Assembly (NCBI RefSeq): GCF_036178845.1
Contig: NZ_CP108070.1
Span: forward strand, 6,076,001 to 6,140,000
Length of the DNA: 64,000 nucleotides
Origin: Streptomyces sp. NBC_00271
GTDB lineage: Bacteria; Actinomycetota; Actinomycetes; Streptomycetales; Streptomycetaceae
Reading direction: 5' to 3'
The position numbers and the translations under genes are program-made. Positions 8,355-17,228 of the stretch are shown here, piece after piece; within the stretch, counting starts at the first letter, position 1, and each line of letters opens with the position of its first letter. The notes beneath the pieces were generated by a model. The model was given only the letters and a program-made list of their open reading frames with translations, searched no databases and was not told where the DNA came from.

Positions 8355-9839
8355 TCACTTCTTGCTGTCGATGACTGCCTTCATCACGCTCCTCGCGATG
8401 GGGGCGGCGAGACCACCACCGGAGATGTCGTCCCGGTTGGCGCTCTCGTCCTCGACCACCACGGCGACGGCGACCGGAGAGCTGCCGTCGGCGAGCTTCG
8501 CGTACGAGATGAACCAGGCATAGGGGTTCTCGCTGTTGGCGACGCCGTGCTGGGCGGTGCCGGTCTTGCCACCGACGGTGACGCCGGGGATCTGCGCCTT
8601 GGTACCCGTGCCCTCCTTGACGACCGTCTCCATCATCGACTGCAGGATCTGGGCGTTGTCCTTCGAGAGCGGCTCGCTCATCTTCTGCGGCTCGGTCTGC
8701 GAGATGACGTCCAGGCTCGGGGCCTGCAGCTTGTCGACCATGTACGGCTTCATCAGGGTGCCGTCATTGGCGACGGCGGAGGCCACCATGGCCATCTGCA
8801 GCGGGGTCGCGGCGGTCTCGAACTGGCCGATGGAGCTGAGCGCGGTCTGCGGCTTGTCCATCGACTTGGGGAAGACGGAGGCGTTCGAGCGGACCGGCGT
8901 GAATTGCTCGGCGTTGAAGCCGAACTTCTCGGCCTCCGACAGCATCTTGTCCTTGCCGAGGTCGGCGCCGATCTTGCCGAAGACGGTGTTGCAGGAGTAG
9001 CGGAGCGCGATGCGCATGCTCGCGTCCTTGCAGGGGATGCTGCCCTCGTTCTTCAGCTCGGTCTTGGTGTTCGGCAGGGTGTACGGCAGCGGCGAGTTCG
9101 TCTTCTGGTCCGCGGACGTGTACAGCCCGTTCTGCAGCGCCGCGGCCGCGGTGACCACCTTGAAGGTGGAGCCGGGCGGGTAGGTCTCGCGCAGCGCCCG
9201 GTTGAGCGTCGGGTCGTCGGGGTTGTTCTTCTTCTGCAGCTTCGTCCACGCCTTGCTGTCGACGCTCGACGAGTTCCCGGCGAAGGTCGACGGGTCGTAC
9301 GACGGGGTGGAGGCGAGGGCGAGGATCGCGCCGGTCTCCGGGTCGATCGCGGCGACGGCGCCCTTGCCCTGCTTCAGCAGGCCCTGGTACGCGGCCTTCT
9401 GCGCGGCGGCGTTGAGGGTGGTGACGACGTTGCCGCCCTGCTTCTTCTTACCCGTGATCATGTCGAGGGTGTTGCGGAAGAAGAGCCGGTCGTCGTTGCC
9501 GGTGAGGATGCCGTCTTCGATGCTCTCCAGCTGGGTGGCGCCGAAGGCCTGGGAGGCGTACCCGGTGACGGGGGCCCACATCGCGCCGTCCTTGTAGGTG
9601 CGCTTGTACTCGAAGTCGTTGATGCCGCTCTTCGCCGACTTGGTGGCTCCGGTGATCGGGTTGCCGTCGACGATGATGTCGCCGCGCGGGGTGGCGTACC
9701 GCTCGATGGCGACGCGGCGGTTGAGCGTGTCGGTCCGCAGGCTGTCGGCCTGGACGTACTGGATGTAGTTGTCGCGGATGAGCAGGGCGAGGACGAGGAG
9801 TCCGCAGAAGATCGCGATCCGGCGCAGGGGCTTGTTCAC
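8355..9839 (-). CDS. pbpA: Class B penicillin-binding protein PbpA
   Basis: 494 residues from a GTG at 9839 that overlaps the stop of the upstream SEDS gene (GTGA). N-terminal signal anchor (IAIFCGLLVLALLI), dimerisation/linker region, then a transpeptidase domain with the SxxK motif in YPPGSTFKVV, SxN in YSCNTVFG and KTG in VGGKTGTAQ. The enzyme crosslinks peptidoglycan outside the membrane and works with the glycosyltransferase encoded just before it. Its size and place match PbpA of actinobacteria, which acts in division or septation. A longer upstream frame is inside the SEDS gene and is spurious. Confidence 0.95.
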   Translation of the reverse strand: MNKPLRRIAIFCGLLVLALLIRDNYIQYVQADSLRTDTLNRRVAIERYATPRGDIIVDGNPITGATKSAKSGINDFEYKRTYKDGAMWAPVTGYASQAFGATQLESIEDGILTGNDDRLFFRNTLDMITGKKKQGGNVVTTLNAAAQKAAYQGLLKQGKGAVAAIDPETGAILALASTPSYDPSTFAGNSSSVDSKAWTKLQKKNNPDDPTLNRALRETYPPGSTFKVVTAAAALQNGLYTSADQKTNSPLPYTLPNTKTELKNEGSIPCKDASMRIALRYSCNTVFGKIGADLGKDKMLSEAEKFGFNAEQFTPVRSNASVFPKSMDKPQTALSSIGQFETAATPLQMAMVASAVANDGTLMKPYMVDKLQAPSLDVISQTEPQKMSEPLSKDNAQILQSMMETVVKEGTGTKAQIPGVTVGGKTGTAQHGVANSENPYAWFISYAKLADGSSPVAVAVVVEDESANRDDISGGGLAAPIARSVMKAVIDSKK

Positions 9840-11284
9840 GGGCGGACCACCTGGGTCATCTCGGCGTCGGGGCTGGGTGCGGGTGCGGGGGCCGGGCGGC
9901 GGGCGGTGTCGCTGATTCTGATGAGGATGCCCATCAGCGCCCAGTTGGCGATGACGGAGGAGCCTCCGTAGGCCACGAACGGCATCGTCATACCGGTGAG
10001 GGGGATCAGGCCCATGACGCCGCCCGCGACGACGAAGACCTGGAGCGCGAAGCCGCCGGAGAGACCGACGGCGAGGAGCTTGCCGAACGGGTCGCGGGCC
10101 GCGAGCGCCGTACGGATGCCGCGCTCCACGATCAGGCCGTAGATGACCAGGATCGCCATGATCCCCGCCAGGCCCAGTTCCTCGCCGAAGCTGGCGAGGA
10201 TGAAGTCGGAGTTGGCGGCGAACCGGATGAGTTCGGAGTGGCCCTGTCCCCATCCGGTGCCGAGCGTGCCGCCGGAGCCGAAGGCCCACAGGGCCTGCAT
10301 GGCCTGCTCGGAGTGGAGGATGCCGTCGTGGGTTCCGGCCTGGCTGAGCTTGTACTCGTGCAGCGGGTTGAGCCAGGCCTGGACACGCGTCTGGATGTGC
10401 GGTTCGAAGCTCGCCACGCCCACGGCGCCGACCGCCGACATCAGCAGACCGAAGACGATCCAGCTGGTCCGCTCCGTGGCGACGTACAGCATGATCACGA
10501 ACATGCCGAAGAACAGCAGCGAGGTACCGAGGTCGGTCTCGAAGACCAGGATCAGGATGGAGACGAACCAGACGACCAGGATCGGGCCGAGGTCGCGGCC
10601 GCGCGGCAGGTAGAGGCCCATGAAACGGCGGCTGGCGAGGGCCAGCGCGTCGCGCTTCACCATGAGGTAGCCGGCGAAGAAGACCGCGAGGATGATCTTC
10701 GCGAACTCACCGGGCTGGAGGGTGCCAAGACCGGGGATCGAGATCCAGATCTTGGCGCCGTAGATGTTGGCGCCGAGACCGGGGACCAGCGGCAGCAGGA
10801 GCAGGATCAGCGCGCCGAACATGGAGATGTAGGTGTAGCGCTGCAGGACGCGGTGGTCCTTCAGGAAGATCAGCACGGCGACGAACAGACCGATGCCCAG
10901 CGCGGTGTACATCAGCTGGCGGGGCGCCGCCTGGGCGAAGTTGGGCAGCGACTGGAGCAGCTTGGACTGGTCGAGGCGCCAGATCATCACCAGGCCGAGG
11001 CCGTTGAGCAGCGTCGCCAGCGGCAGCAGCAGCGGGTCGGCGTACGGCGCGAACTTGCGGACGCCGAGATGCGCGACGCCCGCGATCAGGCCGAGGCCGA
11101 GGCCGTAGCTCAGCAGGCCGGCCGGCACCTTCTCATCGATGGCCAGGCCCACGTTGGCGTACGCGAAGACCGGGATGAGAACGGCGAACACCAGCAGCGC
11201 CAACTCGGTGTTGCGGCGGCTCGGTGTGCCGATCGAACCGATGGTCGATGTGTGGTGCGTCGGCGTGTTCGTACTACTGCTCAT
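9836..11284 (-). CDS. SEDS family peptidoglycan glycosyltransferase (RodA/FtsW type)
   Basis: 482 residues with about ten to twelve membrane helices. The SEDS signature is present: the catalytic Asp in FETDLGTSLLFF, QPGEFAKI in an early loop, and the C-terminal PLTGMTMPFVAYGGSS. These enzymes polymerise lipid II into glycan strands paired with a class B PBP, here the overlapping pbpA. The annotation FtsW or RodA is ambiguous for this locus; the pbpA-pknB context resembles the mycobacterial rodA-pbpA pair. The Pro/Ala-rich C-terminal tail is cytoplasmic. Confidence 0.94.
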   Translation of the reverse strand: MSSSTNTPTHHTSTIGSIGTPSRRNTELALLVFAVLIPVFAYANVGLAIDEKVPAGLLSYGLGLGLIAGVAHLGVRKFAPYADPLLLPLATLLNGLGLVMIWRLDQSKLLQSLPNFAQAAPRQLMYTALGIGLFVAVLIFLKDHRVLQRYTYISMFGALILLLLPLVPGLGANIYGAKIWISIPGLGTLQPGEFAKIILAVFFAGYLMVKRDALALASRRFMGLYLPRGRDLGPILVVWFVSILILVFETDLGTSLLFFGMFVIMLYVATERTSWIVFGLLMSAVGAVGVASFEPHIQTRVQAWLNPLHEYKLSQAGTHDGILHSEQAMQALWAFGSGGTLGTGWGQGHSELIRFAANSDFILASFGEELGLAGIMAILVIYGLIVERGIRTALAARDPFGKLLAVGLSGGFALQVFVVAGGVMGLIPLTGMTMPFVAYGGSSVIANWALMGILIRISDTARRPAPAPAPSPDAEMTQVVRP

Positions 11285-11310
11285 GGTGTGACAGGGCCCC
11301 TCACGGCTTC

Positions 11311-12867
11311 TTACTGCTTACCGCACAGCGAGACCAGCTTCTGCTCCTCGTCGGAGAGGCTGGGGCCGGGTGTGGGAGTGGGTGCGGCGGATGTGGACGG
11401 TTTCGAAGACGGTGCCGAGCTCGATGGGTTCGGCGTCGCGGACGGGCTGGACGTGGCCTTGGACGTCAGAGAGGTGGATGTGGTTCCCGTGGTTCCACCT
11501 GCCTGGCCCGTGCCGGTCTTCGCGTTGTTCTGGCTGTCGACGGTGCGGCGCTCGGCGTCCTTCTTGCACGCGGAGGCCTGTGTGGCGAGCTCGCTGATCT
11601 TCTTCTGGGCGTTCTGGAGGCCGCCCTCCGCGATCGTCGCCTTGACCTGCTTCTGCTGGTACGGCGGCAGGTACTTGAGTTCGATCTCGGGGTGATCCTT
11701 CTCCACCTTCGAGAGCGAGACCCAGGCCAGGTCCTGGCTGATCCCGCGGTACAGCGCGACGTGCTCGTCCTGGGTGCCGACGTAGTACTGCGTCTGCGTC
11801 CACCGGTAGCCGCCGTACAGACCGCCGCCGATGACGGCGAGGGCCAGCGTGGTGTAAAGGGATCTCTTCAGCCACTTGCGTCCGGCGCTCGGCTTGACGA
11901 AGTCCTCGTCGGAGTAGTCGCCGTAGCCGCCCGTCGAGACGTAACCGGTGGTGTCGCCACTGCCGGGCGGGCCGAACTCGCCGCCACCGCCCTGTCCGGG
12001 CACCGGACGGCCGAGGCTGGAGGCGCGGCCCGCGGGGGTCTGCATGGCGCCGTTGTCGTGCAGCTGGTGCTGGTGCTGGTTCTCGGCGACCGCGCCGACC
12101 ACGACCGGGGTGTCGGAGAGCTGTGCGGCGAGGGTGTCGCCGGAGTCGATGTCGAGGACGTCGGCGACGATGACGGTGATGTTGTCGGGGCCGCCGCCGC
12201 GCAGCGCGAGCTCGATGAGGTTCTGGACGGTCTCCTGCGGGCCCTGGTAGCTGGCGAGCGTGTCCTCCATCGTCTGATGGGAGACGACGCCGGACAGGCC
12301 GTCGGAGCAGATCAAGTAGCGGTCGCCGGCGCGGACTTCGCGGATGGAGAGGTCCGGCTCGACGTGGTCGCCGCTGCCCAGCGCGCGCATCAGGAGGGAG
12401 CGCTGCGGGTGGGTGGTGGCTTCCTCTTCGGTGATGCGGCCCTCGTCGACGAGGCGCTGCACCCACGTGTGGTCCTGGGTGATCTGCGTGAGGACGCCGT
12501 CACGCAGGAGGTACGCGCGCGAGTCGCCGACGTGCACGAGGCCGAGGCGCTGACCGGTCCACAGGAGTGCGGTGAGGGTGGTCCCCATGCCCTCCAGCTG
12601 GGGGTCCTCCTCGACCATCATCCGCAGCTGATCGTTGGCACGCTGCACGGCGGTGCCCAGCGAGGTGAGGATGTCGGAGCCCGGGACGTCGTCGTCGAGC
12701 GCGACGATGGTGGAGATCACCTCGGAGGAGGCGACCTCACCGGCGGCCTGGCCGCCCATGCCGTCGGCGATCGCGAGTAGGCGGGGACCGGCGTAACCGG
12801 AGTCCTCGTTGCCCTCGCGGATCATGCCTTTGTGCGATCCGGCGGCGAAGCGCAGTGACAGACTCAT
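11311..12867 (-). CDS. pstP: PP2C-family Ser/Thr protein phosphatase PstP
   Basis: 518 residues from ATG 12867 (GAGGTG upstream; protein begins MSLSLRFAAGSHKG). A GTG at 12912 is an alternative start. The PPM metal-binding motifs are clear: REGNEDSGY, LLAIADGMGGQAAGE, VHVGDSRAYL, LICSDGLSG and GGPDNITVIV. After the catalytic domain (about 1-235) come a variable linker, a membrane helix (SLYTTLALAVIGGGLYGGY) and an extracytoplasmic region with a Ser/Thr/Pro-rich tail. It reverses phosphorylation by PknB and related kinases. Its operon position between fhaB and the SEDS gene is the classic actinobacterial arrangement. Confidence 0.95.
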   Translation of the reverse strand: MSLSLRFAAGSHKGMIREGNEDSGYAGPRLLAIADGMGGQAAGEVASSEVISTIVALDDDVPGSDILTSLGTAVQRANDQLRMMVEEDPQLEGMGTTLTALLWTGQRLGLVHVGDSRAYLLRDGVLTQITQDHTWVQRLVDEGRITEEEATTHPQRSLLMRALGSGDHVEPDLSIREVRAGDRYLICSDGLSGVVSHQTMEDTLASYQGPQETVQNLIELALRGGGPDNITVIVADVLDIDSGDTLAAQLSDTPVVVGAVAENQHQHQLHDNGAMQTPAGRASSLGRPVPGQGGGGEFGPPGSGDTTGYVSTGGYGDYSDEDFVKPSAGRKWLKRSLYTTLALAVIGGGLYGGYRWTQTQYYVGTQDEHVALYRGISQDLAWVSLSKVEKDHPEIELKYLPPYQQKQVKATIAEGGLQNAQKKISELATQASACKKDAERRTVDSQNNAKTGTGQAGGTTGTTSTSLTSKATSSPSATPNPSSSAPSSKPSTSAAPTPTPGPSLSDEEQKLVSLCGKQ

Positions 12868-12987
12868 GCGCACCTCGCCCGTCGGCTCCGGGTACATCCG
12901 CACGGTGCCCACCCTCCGGTCGGGAGCGCGCCGCGGTCCGTCGTGTGGACCGCTGCTGCGTGCTCGCTCCGCTCGCTCATTGTCGTA

Positions 12988-13518
12988 CTACTTCCGCAGC
13001 TCGATGACGGTCTTGCCGATGCGGATCGGCGCGCCCAGCGGAACGGGCGTGGGAGTCGTCAGTCGGCTCCGGTCGAGATACGTGCCATTGGTGGAGCCGA
13101 GGTCCTCGACGATCCACTGGCCGTCCCGGTCCGGGTAGATCCTGGCATGGCGGCTGGACGCGTAGTCGTCGTCCAGCACGATGGTGCTGTCGTGCGCGCG
13201 GCCCAGGGTGATGGTCTGCCCCTGCAGCGCGACGGTCGTTCCCGTGAGAGTGCCCTCGGAGACGACCAGCTTGGTGGGGGCGCCGCGGCGCTGTCGGCCA
13301 CCGCCGCCGCTCGGCGGCGCCGCCTGCTGCTGGCGCTGCGGAGGTGGTGTGGTTTGGCGCGCGGCCTGCTGCGGCCTGGAGGCGTCCCTGCGCGAGCCGC
13401 GCTGTGTGACGCGCGTTCCGAACAGGTCGCTGCGGATGACCTGCACGGCCACGATCACGAACAGCCACAGTACGGCCAGGAAACCCAGCCGCATGACCGT
13501 GAGGGTCAGCTCTGACAT
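12988..13518 (-). CDS. fhaB: FHA-domain membrane protein FhaB (FipA-like)
   Basis: 176 residues from ATG 13518. One N-terminal membrane helix (LGFLAVLWLFVIVAVQVI), a Gln/Pro/Arg-rich linker, and a C-terminal forkhead-associated domain with the phosphothreonine-binding residues in LGRAHDSTIVL, SSRHARIYPD and LGSTNGTYLD. FHA domains dock phosphothreonine on kinases and their targets; FhaB proteins recruit division or wall enzymes in response to PknB activity. It lies 10 bp downstream of fhaA. Confidence 0.94.
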   Translation of the reverse strand: MSELTLTVMRLGFLAVLWLFVIVAVQVIRSDLFGTRVTQRGSRRDASRPQQAARQTTPPPQRQQQAAPPSGGGGRQRRGAPTKLVVSEGTLTGTTVALQGQTITLGRAHDSTIVLDDDYASSRHARIYPDRDGQWIVEDLGSTNGTYLDRSRLTTPTPVPLGAPIRIGKTVIELRK

Positions 13519-13528
13519 TGCCCCCGCT

Positions 13529-14386
13529 TCACCCTTCGGCTTGCCGGTAAATGATGGTGGTGCTGCCCACGACGATCCGCGAGCCGTCGCGGAGCGTAGC
13601 GCGGGTGGTGTGCTGCCCGTCCACCACGATGCCGTTGGTGGACCCGAGATCCTGGATCGTCGAGGGCGTTCCGGTCCGGATCTCACAGTGCCGGCGCGAT
13701 ACGCCGGGGTCGTCGATCCGCACGTCGGCTTCGGTGCTGCGACCCAGCACCAGCGTCGGGCGGGAGATCTGATGGCGGGCGCCATTGACCTCGATCCAGT
13801 GCCGCATGCGGCCGCCGGCTGCCGGGCCCGGAGCCGCGCCGGGCCGTGAGCCCATCGGCGAGGGGCCGGGGCGCACGCCGGGCGGCGGCGCGGACGGCAT
13901 CGGGGGAGCGCCCGTGGGACCCGCGCTCGGTGCGGCTGCCGGATAGCCGTAGCCACCGGGTCGGCCGGGGGGCGGGCCCGCCGGGGCGCGCTCGGGTGCC
14001 TGCTGGTCGGTGGAGGAGGCGAGCGTACGGCTGCGCACCCGGTAGAGACCGGTGTCGAGGTCGTCCGCCTTCTCCAGGTGGACCTTGATGGGTCCCATGA
14101 AGGTGTAGCGCTGCTGCTTGGCGTAGTCGCGCACCATCCCGGCGAGCTCGTCGCCGAGCTGGCCGGAGTAGGGGCTGAGGCGCTCGAAGTCCGGCGTGCT
14201 CAGCTCCACGATGAAGTCGTTGGGTACGACGGTCCGGTCGCGGTTCCAGATCGTGGCGTTGTTGTCGCACTCGCGCTGCAGTGCTCCGGCGATCTCCACG
14301 GGCTGGACCTCGGACTTGAACACCTTGGCGAAGGTGCCGTTGACCAGACCTTCGAGACGCTGCTCGAACTTCTTCAGGACTCCCAT
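13529..14386 (-). CDS. fhaA: FHA-domain protein FhaA with DUF3662 N-terminus
   Basis: 285 residues from ATG 14386, where GGAGGAGGTG precedes MGVLKKFEQRLEG. Residues 1-~120 match the DUF3662 domain (VNGTFAKVFKSEVQPVEIAGAL); a Pro/Gly-rich linker (about 130-190) leads to a C-terminal FHA domain with LGRSTEADVRI, VSRRHCEIR and LGSTNGIVVDG. FhaA interacts with phosphorylated PknB and with the MurJ/MviN lipid II flippase complex in mycobacteria. It is the first gene of the six-gene minus-strand operon, so the promoter should lie in the ~500-bp gap to its right. Confidence 0.94.
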   Translation of the reverse strand: MGVLKKFEQRLEGLVNGTFAKVFKSEVQPVEIAGALQRECDNNATIWNRDRTVVPNDFIVELSTPDFERLSPYSGQLGDELAGMVRDYAKQQRYTFMGPIKVHLEKADDLDTGLYRVRSRTLASSTDQQAPERAPAGPPPGRPGGYGYPAAAPSAGPTGAPPMPSAPPPGVRPGPSPMGSRPGAAPGPAAGGRMRHWIEVNGARHQISRPTLVLGRSTEADVRIDDPGVSRRHCEIRTGTPSTIQDLGSTNGIVVDGQHTTRATLRDGSRIVVGSTTIIYRQAEG

Positions 14387-14884
14387 GGGGCACCTCCTCC
14401 TTCGTGACCGTCCTGGTTCTGCCTGCTGTCCATGTCGTACTGCGTACGGCCCACCGTGTCCCACGGCCTGCCGTAGTCGTCCTGGTCCTGCTGGTACTGC
14501 TTACTGATCGTATCCACGCGTCGGGAAATCGGCTGGTTCCCCCTGTCGGCCCTGTCGACGGGTGTCGACGCCTTCCGAAGTCCCTTCCCGGAGTTCCCTC
14601 CGGGGCTCCTCTTCGAACACTTCCCGGCACTACTCCTGCCAAGGATCGTAGAGGCGACCCGAGACCAGTGTCCCGCACCTGACTGTGCACCCTGTCCTGC
14701 TCCTGGGGAGATGGCCTGGACCGGTACGAGGTTGATACGTGAACCGGTTAGGCCTGAGACGTGCGGTGCCGGCGGGGCCCGTGGCCGTGGAAAGGGATGT
14801 GATTCCACCCCGGACAGCGTGCTAATCTTCTGCATGTCGACAGGCGCTCGCACCACTTGGTGAGAGACCGAAGACACACCCAAT
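14387..14884. other. Intergenic region: promoter area of fhaA operon and tRNA-Leu
   Basis: About 500 bp with no convincing gene. Open frames here lack ribosome-binding sites and family similarity. It must hold the minus-strand promoter of the fhaA-pknB operon and the plus-strand promoter of the tRNA. A TAATCT hexamer (about 14822) ahead of the tRNA is a possible -10, but I see no clear -35. Confidence 0.5.
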
Positions 14885-14971
14885 GCGCGGGTGGCGGAAT
14901 AGGCAGACGCGCTGGATTCAGGTTCCAGTGCCCGCAAGGGCGTGGGGGTTCAACTCCCCCCTCGCGCACCA
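14885..14971 (+). tRNA. tRNA-Leu, anticodon CAG
   Basis: An 87-nt cloverleaf of class II type. The acceptor stem pairs GCGCGGG with CTCGCGC (one G-U), the anticodon stem CTGGA/TCCAG encloses loop TTCAGGT with anticodon CAG, there is a long variable arm (GCCCGCAAGGGCGT), and the T loop is GTTCAA. A genomically encoded CCA ends it at 14969-14971. It marks the last clearly conserved core gene before the polyketide cluster. Confidence 0.97.
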
Positions 14972-14974
14972 GCG

Positions 14975-15008
14975 AAAAGGGCTCATCGTCAAGACGATGG
15001 GCCCTTTT
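14975..15008 (+). terminator. Terminator of tRNA-Leu
   Basis: Hairpin of 16-nt arms (AAAAGGGCTCATCGTC / GACGATGGGCCCTTTT) with an AA loop, one T-G wobble and a terminal T run, starting 4 nt after the tRNA. Confidence 0.85.
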
Positions 15009-15105
15009 CCATGTCTCCGGTACGGGTCCGGGGGCGAGCCGGGGTGGGGTTGGCCGGGGTGCCGGTCGGAGTGTGTTCTGTCTCTCAGTTTTCCTCGGGC
15101 GGGGC

Positions 15106-16311
15106 TCAGGGGTGTCTGCGCAGGGGCAGATGGATCTCCAGCAGGGTGCCGGTGGGGGTGCCCGGGGTGATGCCGGTCCGGCCGCCGAGGTCCTCGACGC
15201 GGTCGGTGAGGGAGCGCAGGGCCCGCGCGGAATCGGCGGAGCCGGCGGAGCCCGCCGCGGGGCCGTGGCCGTCGTCGGTCACCTTCGCGTACAGCCAGCG
15301 CCTGGTGATGCGTACGACGGTGTCCACGCGGCGCGCGCCCGAGCGGGCCAGGCGGTCGCGCAGGGCCTCGCGCAGAGCGAGGAAGGTCTCCTCCCGGTGC
15401 CGCTCGGAGAGGGTCCACTCGTCACCGATGACCTCGACGGAGGCCTGGACACGGCGGCCGTCGCGGGGACGGGGGCCCGCGAGGAAGGCCTCCAGGGCCT
15501 CGCGCAGGGGCGGCAGGTCGGCGCGGTGGCGCACGCCGTCGATGAGCGCCTGGTTCTCCCTGGCCGCGGCGGCCAGTGCGCTTTGGGCGGTGGCGAGGTG
15601 GGCCGCGACGACGCCGGGAGAGTCAGGCGTGGGTGAGCCGGTCCTGACGGGAGCGCAGGTCGCGGCGGCGTCGAGGCTGAGTCGGGCGAGGGACAGGGCG
15701 CCGCCCAGTTCGTCGTGCAGCTGCCGGGCCAGCCGGCGGCGCTCGCCGCGGCCGTCGTCGCCGGACCACATGCCCTCCCCTGCCTCCCGGACGACCTCGC
15801 CGAGGCGCCGGACGACCGCGACCGCGCGGGGCAGCGCGCTCTCGTGGTGCGCGATGCCGTTCTCCAGGACGTGCAGGAGGGCGCACTCGAGGAGCAGGGC
15901 GACCGCGGCGGCCACCTGGTGCGGGGAGGCGGCGGGCGGGGCGATGGGGATGGGTGCGGGGGTGGTGTCCGCGGCGCGGGCCAGGGCGGTGCGGGCGAAC
16001 TCCGTCAGCGTGGTGAGCAGGGTGGGCACTTCCGCCTCGGCGGGGGCGAGTGCGGTGGGGAGGCGGGCGGCGAAGCGGTCCAGGACGGCGCCGGTCTCCC
16101 AGGACCCCAGGGTGGTGGTGGACGACATGAGGGGGGAGTGGCCCGGGCGGGACGACATCCGGGCCGCCGCGCGGACCAGGCCCTCGTGCAGGGCTTCGCC
16201 GAATCCACTGCCGACCAGGGGGATGGCCGCGGTGACAGCGGAGACCGGGCTGGTCGGTGAGGTCGGCGCTGTCGTGGAGGTGGGCGCGGTGGGGGCGGTC
16301 GTGCTGCTCAT
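15106..16311 (-). CDS. Orphan histidine-kinase-like regulator (HisKA_3 type, degenerate ATPase domain)
   Basis: 401 residues from ATG 16311, which has GAGGAGT five bases upstream; longer frames run through a promoter/operator. The middle has a HisKA_3 dimerisation motif with a potential phospho-His (RRLARQLHDELGGALSLARL). The C-terminus resembles a HATPase_c domain (FLALREALRDRL, VTDDGHGP, GTLLEIHLPL), but the usual N-box Asn appears replaced. No membrane helix or sensor domain and no adjacent NarL-type response regulator are seen. It is transcribed from a promoter whose 24-bp core is identical to that of the cluster's OmpR-type regulator (16374-16397 versus 19389-19412), so it belongs to the cluster's regulatory block. 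Catalytic activity is uncertain. Confidence 0.75.
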   Translation of the reverse strand: MSSTTAPTAPTSTTAPTSPTSPVSAVTAAIPLVGSGFGEALHEGLVRAAARMSSRPGHSPLMSSTTTLGSWETGAVLDRFAARLPTALAPAEAEVPTLLTTLTEFARTALARAADTTPAPIPIAPPAASPHQVAAAVALLLECALLHVLENGIAHHESALPRAVAVVRRLGEVVREAGEGMWSGDDGRGERRRLARQLHDELGGALSLARLSLDAAATCAPVRTGSPTPDSPGVVAAHLATAQSALAAAARENQALIDGVRHRADLPPLREALEAFLAGPRPRDGRRVQASVEVIGDEWTLSERHREETFLALREALRDRLARSGARRVDTVVRITRRWLYAKVTDDGHGPAAGSAGSADSARALRSLTDRVEDLGGRTGITPGTPTGTLLEIHLPLRRHP

Positions 16312-16373
16312 CGGACTCCTCGACGCTCGGGTGACGCTTGGGTGCCGGGGCAACGTGGCCATCGCCAACGTAA

Positions 16374-16397
16374 CAAACAGACTTGTCTGATTGTCAA
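16374..16397 (-). promoter_or_regulatory. Promoter and palindromic operator upstream of the kinase-like gene
   Basis: On the minus strand a perfect -35 TTGACA is followed by the palindrome core ACAGACTTGTCTGA (plus-strand 16377-16390) lying where the -35/-10 spacer would be. The 24-bp block is repeated exactly at 19389-19412. The arrangement suggests repression by a TetR protein of the butyrolactone-receptor family. Confidence 0.75.
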
Positions 16398-16527
16398 GAG
16401 TGGACGGGCGTTCCGGATGGGGTGTGGTCACGGGATCGCCCGGCCGTCAAGAGTCCGTCCATGGGTAAGAGCTGCAGGATTTATGGGGATTGAATGGAGG
16501 TCCGGGTTCACGGGGCTGTCGACTAAA

Positions 16528-16541
16528 ACAGGCATGGTTGT
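16528..16541. promoter_or_regulatory. Weak copy of the palindromic operator upstream of the first TetR gene
   Basis: ACAGGCATGGTTGT matches the best operator in the window (ACAGACATGTCTGT) at 11 of 14 positions and sits about 80 bp before the TetR start. It may mediate autoregulation; the match is imperfect. Confidence 0.35.
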
Positions 16542-16622
16542 ATGATTCCGGTTGTTGCTGGCGCCTTCGGGGCACCCGCGCGCTCCTTCATGCCAAGAGC
16601 AGGAATAGGCAGGTGCAGCCTG

Positions 16623-17228
16623 ATGCAGACCCGGTCCGAACAGACCCGTCAGGCTCTCGTCCGTGCCGCGGCGGAACTGATAGCGAACGGCCGGCTCTCC
16701 GATGCGGGACTGGTCAACATCTGTCGCCGGGCCGGGGTGAGCCGGGGGGCTCTCTATCACCACTTCTCCTCCACCGCGGAGTTGACGGCCGCGGTGTACG
16801 AGCAGGCGCACGAGCGGGTCGTCGCGCTGATGGACGAGGCCTTCGAGGGGCCCGTGGAGGATGCCCCGGAGCGCCTCCTGGTCGCCCTGTGCGAGGCGTT
16901 GCGTACGGAGGAACTGGTCCGGGCCGGCATACAGCTGGCGGTGGACGGGTCGGCGGACCCGCCTCGGTTGCGTGACGACGTACTGGCATTGGTGCGCAGG
17001 CGCGTGGTCGACGCGCACCGGGACGTCGTGCCGGCGCCGGAGGATCTGGCCGACCTGGCGGTGGTGGTGGCCGCGGGGCTGGAGTCGCTCGGGCACACGG
17101 ACGCGGAGTGGTGGGACCCCAAGACGTCCAAGCGGTTGTGGGTGTTGCTGCGCCCGTTGTTCTCGTTGGCCGGGGAGGGGCTGGCGGGAGAGGAACGACG
17201 GGTGGGGAGCGGGTCCGAGGCGGGCTGA
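16623..17228 (+). CDS. TetR-family regulator, pseudo-butyrolactone-receptor type (JadR2-like)
   Basis: 201 residues from ATG 16623 (protein MQTRSEQTRQALV). The N-terminal helix-turn-helix is typical of TetR proteins of antibiotic butyrolactone systems (ICRRAGVSRGALYHHFSSTAEL). The C-terminal ligand domain is variable. Upstream in-frame starts at 16542 and 16590 lack family similarity. JadR2 and related pseudo-receptors repress the pathway activator and release DNA on binding the antibiotic or stress ligands rather than butyrolactones. Placement beside a second TetR, an OmpR-type activator and an AfsA gene mirrors jadomycin-type regulatory islands. Assigning it as pseudo-receptor rather than true receptor is inference. 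Confidence 0.8.
   Translation: MQTRSEQTRQALVRAAAELIANGRLSDAGLVNICRRAGVSRGALYHHFSSTAELTAAVYEQAHERVVALMDEAFEGPVEDAPERLLVALCEALRTEELVRAGIQLAVDGSADPPRLRDDVLALVRRRVVDAHRDVVPAPEDLADLAVVVAAGLESLGHTDAEWWDPKTSKRLWVLLRPLFSLAGEGLAGEERRVGSGSEAG

Noticed and set aside
14885-14971. tRNA-Leu as attachment site of an integrative element carrying the cluster
   Set aside because: No integrase, excisionase or replication gene is seen and the 3' end of the tRNA is not repeated near 54800. The tRNA only marks the border of the core region.
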